Notes under the pieces: model-generated
The model's input: only the letters and a program-made list of their open reading frames with translations
Told to the model about the DNA's origin: nothing
Databases searched by the model: none
Shown: in pieces, positions 23,001 through 31,060 of the stretch
Layout of the letters: each line of letters starts with the position of its first letter
How positions within the stretch are numbered: the stretch's first letter is position 1
Position numbers and translations under genes: made by a program
Assembly: GCF_021261325.1 (NCBI RefSeq)
Contig: NZ_JAJSBI010000031.1
Location: forward strand, 1 to 64,000
Length of the DNA stretch: 64,000 nucleotides
From: Streptomyces guryensis
GTDB taxonomy: Bacteria > Actinomycetota > Actinomycetes > Streptomycetales > Streptomycetaceae
Direction: 5' to 3'

Positions 23001-25097
23001 TACCTGGGCGCCGAAGGGAGAGTGGACGACGACCCGCCAGTCGCCGAGCTCGTCGCGGAAGCGCTCCACGACGATGGTGCGGTCGTCGGGGACGTGGCCG
23101 CATGCCTCGCGCTGCTCGTCCAGGTAGGACAGAACGTTGTCCGCGGCCCAGGCGTCCAGGCCGGCCGCAAGGAGGCGCAGGCGGGCGTCCTCCTTGGGCA
23201 GCGAGCCGACCTCGCGGAGGAACTGGCCCACCGCGCGGCCCAGTTCGAGCGGGCGGCCCAGCTGGTCGCCCTTCCAGAAGGGGAGCCGGCCCGGTACGCC
23301 CGGCGCGGGGGAGACCAGGACGCGGTCGCGCGTGATGTCCTCGATGCGCCAGGAGCTGGTGCCGAGTGTGAAGACATCGCCCACGCGTGATTCGTAGACC
23401 ATCTCCTCGTCGAGCTCGCCGACCCGGCCGCCGCCCTTCTTGGGGTCGGATCCGGCGAGGAAGACTCCGAAGAGCCCGCGGTCGGGGATGGTGCCACCCG
23501 AGGTGACGGCGAGGCGCTGCGCGCCTGGGCGGCCGGTGACCGTGCCGGTCACGCGGTCCCACACCACGCGCGGGCGCAGCTCGGCGAACGCGTCGGACGG
23601 ATAGCGCCCCGCGAGCATGTCGAGGACCGCCGTGAAAGCCGACTCCGGGAGCGAGGCGAAGGGGGCGGCACGGCGGACCGTGGCGAGCAGGTCGTCGACC
23701 TGCCAGGTGTCCAGGGCCGTCATCGCCACCAGCTGCTGTGCCAGCACGTCCAGGGGATTGGCGGGCACCTTCAGGGATTCGATGGAGCCGGTGCGCATGC
23801 GCTCGGTGACCACCGCCGCCTGGACGAGGTCGCCGCGGTACTTGGGGAAGACCACGCCTGTGGAGACCGCACCCACCTGGTGTCCCGCGCGGCCCACGCG
23901 CTGCAGGCCGGAGGCGACGGAGGGCGGGGACTCGACCTGGACGACGAGGTCGACCGCGCCCATGTCGATGCCGAGTTCGAGGCTCGATGTCGCGACCACG
24001 GCGGGGAGGCGGCCCGCCTTCAGGTCCTCCTCGACGAGGGCGCGCTGCTCCTTGGAGACCGAGCCGTGGTGGGCACGGGCGATGACGGGTGGTGCGCCCT
24101 GAGCCGCTCCGGATCCGCCCATGAGCTCGGCCGGGCCGTGGTGCTCGTCCAGGGTTTCGCCGGTTGCCCGCTCGTACGCGATCTCGTTGAGCCTGTTGCA
24201 CAGGCGCTCGGCGAGGCGACGGGAGTTGGCGAACACGATGGTGGAGCGGTGGGCCTGGACGAGGTCGGTGATCCGCTCCTCGACGTGCGGCCAGATCGAC
24301 GGGCGCTCTGTGCCCTCCGATCCGTCGGCGACCGGGGAACCGCCCAGCTCGCCCAGGTCCTCGACCGGGACGACGACCGAGAGGTCGAACTCCTTGCCCG
24401 ACTTCGGCTGGACGATCTCCACCTTGCGGCGCGGTGAGAGGTACCGCGCCACCTCGTCGACCGGGCGGACCGTCGCCGAGAGGCCGATGCGGCGGGCCGG
24501 CTTCGGCAGGATCTCGTCCAGCCGCTCCAGGGAGAGCGCGAGATGCGCACCTCGCTTGGTGCCCGCCACCGCGTGCACCTCGTCGAGGATCACCGTCTCG
24601 ATGCCGGTCAGCGCGTCGCGCGTGGCCGAGGTCAGCATCAGGAAAAGCGACTCAGGGGTGGTGATCAGGATGTCCGGGGGCCGGGTGGACAGGGCGCGGC
24701 GCTCGGCGGCGGGTGTGTCGCCGGAGCGGATGCCCACCTTCACCTCGGGCTCGGGCAGGCCCAGGCGTACGGATTCCTGGCGGATACCCGTCAAGGGGCT
24801 GCGCAGGTTGCGCTCCACGTCGACGGCGAGGGCTTTGAGTGGCGACACGTACAGGACGCGGCAGCGCTTCCTGGGGTCGGCGGGCGGTGGTGTGGAGGCC
24901 AGCTGGTCCAGGGCGGCGAGGAACGCGGCCAGCGTCTTCCCGGAACCGGTGGGGGCGACCACCAGCACGTCCGAGCCCGCACCGATGGCCTGCCACGCGC
25001 CAGCCTGGGCCGCGGTGGGCGCGGAGAAGGCCCCCGTGAACCAGCCGCGGGTCGCGGGGGAGAAGCCGTCGAGGGCTCGGTGTGTGGAGCTGACCAT
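20052..25097 (-). CDS. lhr: Lhr-type large ATP-dependent helicase
   Basis: The ~1,681-residue superfamily 2 helicase has Walker A in VVAPTGSGKTLAAF, the DEVH box in VILDEVHAVAGTKRG, SAT in GLSATV, and a C-terminal RecA domain containing ASGLQRVGRAGHQ. The Lhr core and long C-terminal domain then follow. The Lhr family is linked to DNA repair (in mycobacteria it is induced by DNA damage), which fits its place beside nei. The ATG at 25097 begins MVSSTHRALDGF just before the helicase fold; the frame is open to 25778 but without domain content. About 130 Gly/Ser/Pro/Asp-rich residues interrupt the C-terminal region (about 20.42-20.85 kb). Confidence 0.93.
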   Translation of the reverse strand: MVSSTHRALDGFSPATRGWFTGAFSAPTAAQAGAWQAIGAGSDVLVVAPTGSGKTLAAFLAALDQLASTPPPADPRKRCRVLYVSPLKALAVDVERNLRSPLTGIRQESVRLGLPEPEVKVGIRSGDTPAAERRALSTRPPDILITTPESLFLMLTSATRDALTGIETVILDEVHAVAGTKRGAHLALSLERLDEILPKPARRIGLSATVRPVDEVARYLSPRRKVEIVQPKSGKEFDLSVVVPVEDLGELGGSPVADGSEGTERPSIWPHVEERITDLVQAHRSTIVFANSRRLAERLCNRLNEIAYERATGETLDEHHGPAELMGGSGAAQGAPPVIARAHHGSVSKEQRALVEEDLKAGRLPAVVATSSLELGIDMGAVDLVVQVESPPSVASGLQRVGRAGHQVGAVSTGVVFPKYRGDLVQAAVVTERMRTGSIESLKVPANPLDVLAQQLVAMTALDTWQVDDLLATVRRAAPFASLPESAFTAVLDMLAGRYPSDAFAELRPRVVWDRVTGTVTGRPGAQRLAVTSGGTIPDRGLFGVFLAGSDPKKGGGRVGELDEEMVYESRVGDVFTLGTSSWRIEDITRDRVLVSPAPGVPGRLPFWKGDQLGRPLELGRAVGQFLREVGSLPKEDARLRLLAAGLDAWAADNVLSYLDEQREACGHVPDDRTIVVERFRDELGDWRVVVHSPFGAQVHAPWALALGAKLSERYGMDAQVMHADDGVVLRLPDADLMGLDLLDQEPTKAGTEYDADQAPVGAADVVFDKGEVAQVVTDQVGSSALFASRFRECAARALLLPRRNPGKRTPLWQQRQRASQLLQVASEFGSFPIVLEAVRECLQDVFDVPGLVELMGDLESRKVRLVEVTTPEPSPFARSLLFGYVAQFLYEGDSPLAERRAAALSLDSRLLAELLGQAELRELLDAEVLTELERELQWLTEDRRVKDAEGVADLLRLLGPLTDAELAERCAGPQWAQELAGARRAIKVRIAGADHWAAIEDAGRLRDALGTALPVGVPEAFTEPVKDPLGDLLARYARTHGPFTSASAAARFGLGVAVTEGALQRLAANGRVVQGEFHPAGIGQEWCDAAVLRRLRRRSLAALRHELEPVAPAALAQFLPQWQHIGKGHALRGSDGLVRAVEQLQGASVPASALEKLVLPSRVVNYTPAMLDELTAAGEVVWAGAGALPGKDGWVSLYLADAAPLLLPPPHPLELTALHQSVLDALSGGYGLFFRQIADQVRATTHPEVTDPQLADVVWDLAWSGHLTNDTLTPMRSLLGSGRTAGSTAHRAKRSVPRGRYGSLTAAARPASRSGPPTVAGRWSVLPAREADPTVRAHAVARTLLDRHGVVTRGAVSAEGIEGGFSATYRILSAFEESGQARRGYVVEGLGAAQFAMDGAVDRLRAVSNARDRGETLPQPTADGTPSGFPSGSFGSSHAFTAPGDHNAGTPHGHTPPGADDPDTFDWTDGFESGSGTARSGDRSRRDRPEFDITGFEDDFGLPPTRASRDEYISPRDLASPGSGGPRSGPGSTPGSYGSVFPDRRARPTPDSRAVVLAAADPANAYGAALPWPDPPTGAGHKAGRKAGSLVVLVDGELTLYMERGGKTVLAWPAEPEGTPTGDPRLQAAAQALAAAARAGSLGTVTVERVNGASALTSPIGTLLEGAGFIATPRGLRLRA

Positions 25098-25361
25098 GCG
25101 TCCATCCTGCACCCGGCCACTGACAATGGCTCTGGCCTGCGGGTTCGCGGCGCTGGGCTTGGGCGGCCGCGATGTGGTTCGTCGTGGGTCGGGGCGCGGC
25201 GGCGCGGCGAGCCCGCCGCCGCGCGGGGAGCCGCCCGCTGCCGAAGGGGGGCTGTGGTGGTGCCAGGTACGCGGCGGGCTGCGCCGCACCGCCGCGCCCC
25301 GCTCCTGTCCGTCGGCGGCTGCGGGTGGATAGGGGGTGGGAGGGGCGTGGGTCGGTGGGGA

Positions 25362-26203
25362 ATGGGGGTATGGCGGGTTCGGAAGGAATTGGCTCGGCAC
25401 TGGCAGTACGCCGAGTTGCCCGGGGTTGATCTGCTGCGTGCCCGGTATGTGCGCAAGGAGTTTGTGCGGCATACGCACGAGAACTTCGCCATCGCCGCCA
25501 TCGCCGCCATCGCCGCCATCGCCGCCATCGCCGACGGGGTCGAGGTCTTTCACCATCGTGGGGTCGATCAGTACGCGGGGGCGGGGGCGCTCGCGCTGGT
25601 CAATCCGGACACCCCGCACACCGGGCGGGCCGGTGTACCCGAGGGGTGGCGGTACGGGGCCGTGTATCCGTCGCCGGAGGTGGTGGCCGAGATCGCGGCC
25701 GAGACCACCTTCATTCGGGGGACGGCCGGGTTCGTCAGTCCGGTGCTCGACGATCCGTACGCCGTGGGGCTCGTACATTAGGTGCTGCGGGCCGCGGAGG
25801 ACGGCAACGCGCCGGCCCGGACACGCTGCTGCGGGTCGCTGTGACGAGGCTGCTGCGGCTCAACGGGGGGTCGTTGCCGCAGCGGGAGGTGCGGACGGCG
25901 GGCGTCGGGATCGCCGCACGCGCGCGTGCGGTGCTGGAGGAGCGGCTCGCCGAGCCTCCGACCCTGGAGAGGCTTGCGGCCGATCTCGGCACCAGTCCGT
26001 TCGCCTTGCTGCGGGCGTTCCGGGACGCCTACGGGATGCCGCCGCGCGCCTGGCCCACGGACGGCCCGGTGCGGCAGGCGCGGCGGCTGCTGGACGTCGG
26101 AACGACGCCCGCAGAGGCTGCCGTCGCCGTCGGGTTCACCAATCAGCCGCACCTCAACCGGCACTTCACCCGGATCGTCGGCGTGCCGCCGGGCGCGTAC
26201 GGG
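25362..26203 (+). pseudogene. AraC-family transcription regulator, broken
   Basis: The N-terminal cupin-like sensor (ARHWQYAELPGVDLLRARYV onward) is readable from 25362 to an amber stop at 25779-25781. A frameshift near 25815-25825 then moves the frame, after which the two AraC-type helix-turn-helices continue (LERLAADLGTSPFALLRAFR, then AAVAVGFTNQPHLNRHFTRI). CAT-TAG-GTG probably replaces CAT-CAG or CGG-GTG. A 9-bp repeat expansion adds residues inside the sensor. The end of the gene is joined directly to an azlD remnant. In other Streptomyces such a regulator precedes azlC/azlD (from memory of the family). Confidence 0.8.
25491..25535 (+). repeat. 9-bp tandem repeat inside the AraC pseudogene
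   Basis: ATCGCCGCC is repeated at 25491, 25500, 25509 and 25518, with a degenerate fifth unit at 25527. It codes for repeated Ile-Ala-Ala. Intact relatives seem to have one or two units, so this is probably a slippage expansion in a gene no longer under selection. Confidence 0.9.
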
Positions 26204-26383
26204 CGCCCTGCTCGCCGCCCTGACAGCCCAGCAGACCTTCGCCGACGGACACCCCTGGTCCTCGACGCGCGCGTTGCAGGGCTCGCCGCAGCCGCCGTGG
26301 CGCTGGCCCTGCGCGCCCCGTTCCTGCTCGTGGTGGCGGTGCCCGTCGTGGTGGCCGCCGGGGTACGCGCCATGGGCGGGTGA
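26204..26383 (+). pseudogene. C-terminal remnant of an AzlD-type branched-chain amino acid exporter subunit
   Basis: ALLAALTAQQTFADGH is followed, after a small frameshift near 26250, by LVLDARVAGLAAAAVALALR and a final hydrophobic helix. This matches the second half of AzlD (~105 residues), partner of the permease AzlC. The first half of azlD and all of azlC are missing, and the remnant is joined to the AraC reading frame. One deletion can explain the arrangement. Confidence 0.7.
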
Positions 26384-26395
26384 CGACGCCCGGGC

Positions 26396-27340
26396 TCAGC
26401 CGATGGGGCGCCCGTGTGCCCTGAGGGTGCGCAGCGCCTCGATGGTCACTACGGGGCGTGCTTCCAGGGCGGTGCCAGGTGCCCACTGGCGCCAGCGGAC
26501 AGGCCAGCCGCCGTCCTCGTGCTGCGCGTCCGCGAGGAAGTCGAGGGAGCGCGTCATCTCGGCGTCTGTGAACCACGCGCGCGCCAGAGAGCTCGGCGTC
26601 TTCGCGTAGTCGTGCGGGAAGTGGTGCTCGCCGGGCGCGTAGCCCGGGGCGACCGGATACGCGTCGAGGCGTTCGGGTTCCAGCACCGCGAGCCGGTACT
26701 CCCGCACCAGGCGACCGAGGCGGGCGGCGGCGGCCTCCGCGCGCGGGCGGTCGGGAGCGGAGTCCAGGAAGGCCACGGCGGCCTCGATCTCGTAGGGGTG
26801 GGACTTCTCCAGCGACTCGACCGCATGCCAGCAGAAGTCCGTGGCCCTGAACAGCCAGGCGTGCCACACCTCGTTGCGGTGCAGCAGACCCACCACCGGT
26901 CCCGTGGCGAGGAGTTCGCTGGGCGGGTCGTCCATGATCGGCATGAAAGGGGCCACCGGATAGCCGCGCTGGCTGGGATGGATGGCCGGCAGGGCGCCGT
27001 CCGTCGTGGACACGGCGGTCAGATAGCGGCACACGCGTTCCACCCGCTGTCCGCCACAGCGCCCGATGGCGTCCAGGACACGCAGTGCGTGCCCTGTGTG
27101 CAGCGGCTGGCTGACCGGGCCGCGCAGATCGGGCTCCAGCGCGTGGCCGTACCCGCCGTCCTCGTTGCGGTACGCGTCCAGCGCGATCTCCACCTGGTCG
27201 GCGCCCCCGTTCAGGAAATGGTGGGCGAAGAGGCGCTGTTCCAGCACGCGCGCGGTGAGCCAGACGAAGTGCTCGGCGCGGAAGAGCGGTGAGCGTGCCG
27301 GGGGTGTGGCGGGGAGTGGGGAAGCTCCTGTTTCGGACAT
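26396..27340 (-). CDS. Prenyltransferase/squalene-cyclase-like alpha-barrel protein
   Basis: The 314-residue protein has QW/prenyltransferase-type repeats such as YRNEDGGYGHALEPDL and AQHEDGGWPVRW, which form alpha-alpha barrels in terpene cyclases and protein prenyltransferases. It lacks the DxDD motif of squalene-hopene cyclases, so enzyme activity is not implied. No signal peptide or membrane helix is evident. It is the last intact core gene before the insertion, and its ATG at 27340 is 80 bases from the DUF3046 remnant on the other strand. Confidence 0.7.
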   Translation of the reverse strand: MSETGASPLPATPPARSPLFRAEHFVWLTARVLEQRLFAHHFLNGGADQVEIALDAYRNEDGGYGHALEPDLRGPVSQPLHTGHALRVLDAIGRCGGQRVERVCRYLTAVSTTDGALPAIHPSQRGYPVAPFMPIMDDPPSELLATGPVVGLLHRNEVWHAWLFRATDFCWHAVESLEKSHPYEIEAAVAFLDSAPDRPRAEAAAARLGRLVREYRLAVLEPERLDAYPVAPGYAPGEHHFPHDYAKTPSSLARAWFTDAEMTRSLDFLADAQHEDGGWPVRWRQWAPGTALEARPVVTIEALRTLRAHGRPIG

Positions 27341-27420
27341 GCGTCAGACCGTAGGGCGGAAAGCGGTCTCGGCAAGGGGTCCCGGCTCAGGCCCACCCTC
27401 AGGGGCGGGATACTGGAGTC

Positions 27421-27483
27421 ATGCGGTTGACGGTCTTCTGGCAGTGGAAGGGCCGCCGACCTGCGGAGATCTTCGCGAGTTAG
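27421..27483 (+). pseudogene. DUF3046 gene cut after seven codons
   Basis: The frame starts MRLTVFW, the conserved opening of the small DUF3046 proteins found just upstream of recX/recA in Streptomyces. It then diverges (QWKGRRPAEIFAS) to a stop at 27481. The usual continuation (RMADHFG-type sequence) is absent. The break falls around 27440-27447, and everything to the right looks foreign. I therefore take this as the left junction of an integrated element. The rest of the DUF3046 gene is not found in the window. Confidence 0.6.
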
Positions 27484-27546
27484 TGCGATGACCTGCACTG
27501 TTGTGCGGAATCGAAAGCCCTCCACGTCCCGGCCCGTCCCGCGCTG

Positions 27547-27625
27547 AAACTCCCTGAAAACTCCCTGGATTCGTACTCGAACTCCCTGGAAACCCCCTGG
27601 GGTGAGGGTGCGACCGGGGAGTTTT
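27547..27625. repeat. Phased 11-bp direct repeats with one inverted copy
   Basis: AAACTCCCTGR-type units begin at 27547, 27558, 27580 and 27591 (the last is AAACCCCCTGG), exactly one or two 11-base steps apart. An inverted copy, CCGGGGAGTTTT, lies at 27614-27625. All copies would face the same side of the helix. The array lies about 100 bases inside the element edge. It could be an iteron, an excision-factor site or an operator. Confidence 0.65.
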
Positions 27626-27908
27626 GTGCTGCCGCCCTGGCCTGATGGTGACCACTCTCCGTGACTGTCTATGCGTTTGTCCTTCTGGCGCTGGCCCACC
27701 GCCAGGAACCTGGATGACGTGGTGAGGCGACGACCCGACGAGCTTCTCGGGGCAGACGGGGTCGTGGGCCCGAAGTCAGTGGCGGCTGCGTGGACCGGAA
27801 CATGCACAAAGCCATGGCGCTCCACGACGGGCGGGGGTCAGGAACTTGCGTGAACTTGCACAACTGTCCGCAATCCCCTCCGGGCCAGCGGCTGCCAGAC
27901 TCTGCCGC

Positions 27909-28478
27909 ATGGATGCAGGGGTGGCAGCAGTGTTGGGTGCGTTGGCGGGGGCGGTAGCCACGACGGGGGCGGCATTCGCTACGGGATGGTCCGCACGGGA
28001 ACAAGCGAAGATTGCGGCGCGGGGTGAGCACCGGCGACAGCGCCGTGACTCACGACAGGTGGTCTACGAGGAGTTCATAGCCACGGCAACGACGCAGGAG
28101 GCGCACGCTGCCCGTTTCTTCCTCGCCCCGGTCCCGACAGATCAAGAGACCTTCGATCTCGCCCTTCGGGGATCTGGAAACGCCGATGCTGAAGCTCTAT
28201 GGAACGAATGCCACCGGCGATGGACAGAGCTACTGAAGCTCTCAACACGGGTAAAGCTGGCTGGGCCTCGAATGATGAGCGAAGCGGCAAGCGCTGTGTG
28301 CGATTGCTCTCACGACGTCATGGAATCAACCATGACCGTCGATCACGGACTTATTGGCGGCGAGCCCATCTCGGTGAGGTTCGAGCAGGGCCGCGAACAC
28401 TGGATCAAGTTGGACCACGCGATAGACGAGTTCATCGAAAAGGCCCGCATCTCACTGGACGATGACGGCACTGACTGA
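27909..28478 (+). CDS. Hypothetical single-span membrane protein
   Basis: The 189-residue product starts MDAGVAAVLGALAGAVATTG, a membrane helix followed by a positively charged stretch (SAREQAKIAARGEHRRQRRD) that would keep the rest in the cytoplasm. The cytoplasmic part is helical and ends in an acidic DDDGTD. Short proteins of this layout are common on Streptomyces accessory elements; function is unknown. The ATG at 27909 has no obvious ribosome site. An upstream GTG-type start in the same frame (27846) would put a polar leader before the helix. Confidence 0.6.
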   Translation: MDAGVAAVLGALAGAVATTGAAFATGWSAREQAKIAARGEHRRQRRDSRQVVYEEFIATATTQEAHAARFFLAPVPTDQETFDLALRGSGNADAEALWNECHRRWTELLKLSTRVKLAGPRMMSEAASAVCDCSHDVMESTMTVDHGLIGGEPISVRFEQGREHWIKLDHAIDEFIEKARISLDDDGTD

Positions 28479-29019
28479 TCAGTTCTGGAACGCGTCCAGC
28501 AGCATGCCAACACGGCGGAGGGCGCGCTTCTCCTTGAGTTCGTCCAGACGCTGGTAGGAGACGGGCTGCTCGACTCAGCGAGGACGTCCAAGGGCGCTCT
28601 CAGCTCACCAACTATGACGCCAAGACTCCAGACCAGGACCGGGTTCAGGCCCCAGCGAGGCGTAAAGCGCACTTGGACAGCACGTCACGGGCGCGCCGGT
28701 GTCGCTCTCGGGTGGTGCGCCGACGTAGTCACGGACAGCGGCCGTGACCGTGGTCGTGTCGCCGTCGTCAGGGACGGTGTCGATGCGGGACTCCCAGCAG
28801 CGTCGTTAACGGGGGACCTGGGCGGCCAGCCGACCTTTTCGACACCATTCGCCAGTGCCGCCTTGGCGGCGGAGTGTCCCCCAATCTCGTTGCCGATCAT
28901 GGACCTGCGTCGCGACCGTCCACTTCACGGATGGCGCAACGTGGCTCTCGTTCCCGTTGCCCAAGTGGCTCCCGTTCACCCTGTCGAAGACAGTCATGTT
29001 CTTCCCAGGGGGTTGGTTG
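28479..29019. other. 541-base gap without a confident gene
   Basis: Only remnants are seen. On the minus strand 28480-28575 reads YQRLDELKEKRALRRVGMLL followed by DAFQN and a stop, which looks like the C-terminal end of a lost gene: a stop lies just upstream in that frame and the likely continuation is in another frame. A plus-strand stretch near 28.92-29.03 kb (VHFTDGATWLSFPLPKW) also looks coding-like but lacks a start. Neither could be identified. Confidence 0.35.
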
Positions 29020-29649
29020 TCACCAGAGACTGAGGGGGCGGCCTGCTGCGATCGCCACTCGAATCCGTGCTGTGATCTCGGCTTCGGACTCCCCGCGTTC
29101 CTGGCCGGCCCGGATGGCGGCGCCGATCGCGCGGGAGCGTCCGGCGGGGCCGCGGAGGTCGGCAAGGGGGCTGCCCGGGTCTCTGCGGCGGGCCAGCCAT
29201 TCGGCCCGGTTCTCCGCCGCTGTGCCCAGTCGGAGGTGCGTGGGCTGCTGGCAGTTGTCGCAGGTGTGACAGACGGTCGGACTGTCGGTCCCCCACCCGA
29301 GGCGAGGGATGGCGCCGTGCGCGAGCTGATACCCGTACAGGTGGCCCGGTACTGTGCCACGCCGAGTCCTGCCCGGTCGGGAGGCCGCCCTGAAGCTGGC
29401 ATGGCCGGTGCTGGAGATCCCGCCGAGGAAGAACCAGCAGTCCTCAGTGGAGCCGGTGCGGTAGACCTTGGCCCAGTAGCGTGCTCGAACGGACTCGTTG
29501 GCCAGCCAGCTGGCCCACTCAACGGCCGGTATGCGTACGGGCGTTGGTTCACCGATGAGGGCAAGCTGTTCGTCAACGGGATCGGGCCCGGACCCGTTTA
29601 CCGCTGCGAGCGGGAAGAGTCCGGGCCCGAAGTCGTTCTCAGGCGGCAT
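29020..29649 (-). CDS. HNH endonuclease
   Basis: The 209-residue protein has the phage/homing HNH layout. CWFFLGG leads to HASF and HLYGYQLAHG, then VCHTCDNCQQPTHLRLGTAAENRAEW, which supplies the zinc-binding and catalytic HNH residues (the C-x2-C-type DNC and H-LxxGTxxEN). Such nucleases occur as homing enzymes on phages and plasmids. Its start lies 11 bases inside the end of the upstream minus-strand gene, so the two are one transcript. Confidence 0.78.
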   Translation of the reverse strand: MPPENDFGPGLFPLAAVNGSGPDPVDEQLALIGEPTPVRIPAVEWASWLANESVRARYWAKVYRTGSTEDCWFFLGGISSTGHASFRAASRPGRTRRGTVPGHLYGYQLAHGAIPRLGWGTDSPTVCHTCDNCQQPTHLRLGTAAENRAEWLARRRDPGSPLADLRGPAGRSRAIGAAIRAGQERGESEAEITARIRVAIAAGRPLSLW

Positions 29650-30091
29650 CAGCCCGGCCGTCGTCCGGCGCCGAGACCGGGGCCGGAGCGTCGAAGGCCG
29701 GAGGGGGCTGAGGCGATGCCTCTGCCCGAGACTTAGGGGCTCGGCGGGAGCGCGGCGGACGTTCCGCGCGGGCGCGCAGGGCCTCGATTACCTCCTTGGC
29801 ACGAGCGGCGGTAACAGGCTTCGCTTCACGTTCCAGTTCCTCTGCCGGCACACCCAACAGATCTGCGACCAGATCCGCGTCGTTGTCGAACAGCCGCAGG
29901 ACGACCGCGGCGGCCTCCCGTGCCGCAACGTCGGCCTCGTCCTTCGCTCGCGCCGCCTTCACCGCGGCCTCGCGCGTCGTCAGCACGTTCGCCGCGGCCA
30001 TCTCCCTCGTCTTCGCTTGGAGTGCTTCGACAGCGCGAACCCGCCGCCGTAGCTCTGCCGCGCTCAGTGATGCAGCCGGAGTCGTGCTCAC
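29639..30091 (-). CDS. Hypothetical helical protein upstream of the HNH gene
   Basis: The 150-residue product starts at GTG (MSTTPAASLSAAELRRRVRA). It is almost all Ala/Glu/Arg-rich helix (about 10-105, probably coiled coil) with a Pro/Ser/Ala-rich tail. It overlaps the HNH gene by 11 bases. No family is recognised; a small DNA-associated or regulatory protein is possible, but this is a guess. Confidence 0.55.
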   Translation of the reverse strand: MSTTPAASLSAAELRRRVRAVEALQAKTREMAAANVLTTREAAVKAARAKDEADVAAREAAAVVLRLFDNDADLVADLLGVPAEELEREAKPVTAARAKEVIEALRARAERPPRSRRAPKSRAEASPQPPPAFDAPAPVSAPDDGRADAA

Positions 30092-30223
30092 CCGAGCCCC
30101 CAGTCTTGTTCGAAATTGCTGCTCATCGCGCGCACCGTAGGCACAGGTCCGCGGACATCTCGAACCACAGGCGCCTCTCCATATCGGCAGCGTGCAGTGT
30201 TCGTGAGCCCTAAGCTGCGCGCC

Positions 30224-31021
30224 ATGACCACCACCGCACCCGCACGGTCCAGCCGCATAGCCCGATGGCGCACCGTGCGTGTCCAACGTGCTGAGCGTCT
30301 ACGAAGGATGGGCAGGCTCACCACGCGAACCCGCGCAGCGCTTATGACTCTTGGCACCGCCATGGTCGCTGCCGGTGGCTGGGCCGTCTTCAAGACAAAA
30401 GTCGAGGCTGGCCCAACTGCTCTCATCACCATTGGCGCCCTCCTCGTGGTTCTGGGTGCGATGGGACGACAGATCGCCTCCATGAACCTCAAGGACGGCA
30501 GCATGACCATGCAGGAGGTTAAAGATGAGATGAACCAGGCCGAAAGTCCTGAACAGGTCGTAGACGCCATCGTCAACGCCCCGGCCCCCGTGCAGAGTCA
30601 GCTTCAACGCGACCAAGACATCACCACGATGAGCGAAGCCGCCTACGAGAAATCGGTTGCGAGCGTACTGACTGAGTACTTCGGCGACGCAGTCCAGCGC
30701 GACGTTCTGATCGGATCCACCCGCGCCGACATCGTCGTGACCCTCGACGGCAAGCGGGCAGTGGTCGAAACCCGGCTCGGCAACCCCTCAAAGGCCATGC
30801 CGCCCGACGTACTGCGCCGGCTTGTACGCCCGGACTACCTCAACGATGATGACGTGCACGCCATCGTCATCGTCAGCGCTAGCGAGGCCGGCCTATACCT
30901 CCTCGGTGAGGCGCGCGAACGTGCTGTCCAGGCTGGCAAGAACTTCACGTTCACATCGTGGGCGGGTGCTGTGCACAACCGGTCCCTCAAGCAGGCCGTC
31001 GAGGATCAACTTCGAGGCTGA
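30224..31021 (+). CDS. Membrane protein with PD-(D/E)XK nuclease-like domain
   Basis: The 265-residue protein has an Arg-rich N terminus (to about 45) and two membrane helices (LMTLGTAMVAAGGWAVF and ALITIGALLVVLGAMG, about 46-85). A helical linker follows, then a soluble domain (about 140-265) laid out like restriction-type nucleases: YEKSVASVLTEYFGDAVQRD, RADIVVTLDGKRAVVETRLG and HAIVIVSAS. In the catalytic core the usual (D/E)xK reads ExR (VVETR). The ATG at 30224 was chosen because a frame to 30116 has no coding character. It may be a membrane-tethered nuclease or a catalytically altered relative, possibly for defence or DNA entry control. Confidence 0.6.
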   Translation: MTTTAPARSSRIARWRTVRVQRAERLRRMGRLTTRTRAALMTLGTAMVAAGGWAVFKTKVEAGPTALITIGALLVVLGAMGRQIASMNLKDGSMTMQEVKDEMNQAESPEQVVDAIVNAPAPVQSQLQRDQDITTMSEAAYEKSVASVLTEYFGDAVQRDVLIGSTRADIVVTLDGKRAVVETRLGNPSKAMPPDVLRRLVRPDYLNDDDVHAIVIVSASEAGLYLLGEARERAVQAGKNFTFTSWAGAVHNRSLKQAVEDQLRG

Positions 31022-31060
31022 CCCCAACCAGCACCCACGGCGGACATTTCCAACAAGAGA

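Noticed and set aside
24543..25361. Open frame upstream of the AraC remnant, opposite lhr
   Set aside because: It is antisense to the lhr N-terminal region and codon-shadow-like. The AraC similarity begins only at about 25362.
27671..27853. 60-codon frame MRLSFWRW... resembling the MRLTVFW opening at 27421
   Set aside because: Similarity is limited to a few residues, with no ribosome site and low-complexity continuation. Not enough for a gene or a duplicated attachment site.
28614..29033. 139-codon plus-strand frame
   Set aside because: No ribosome site, no family, and competing partial signals on both strands in the same stretch; treated as decayed sequence.
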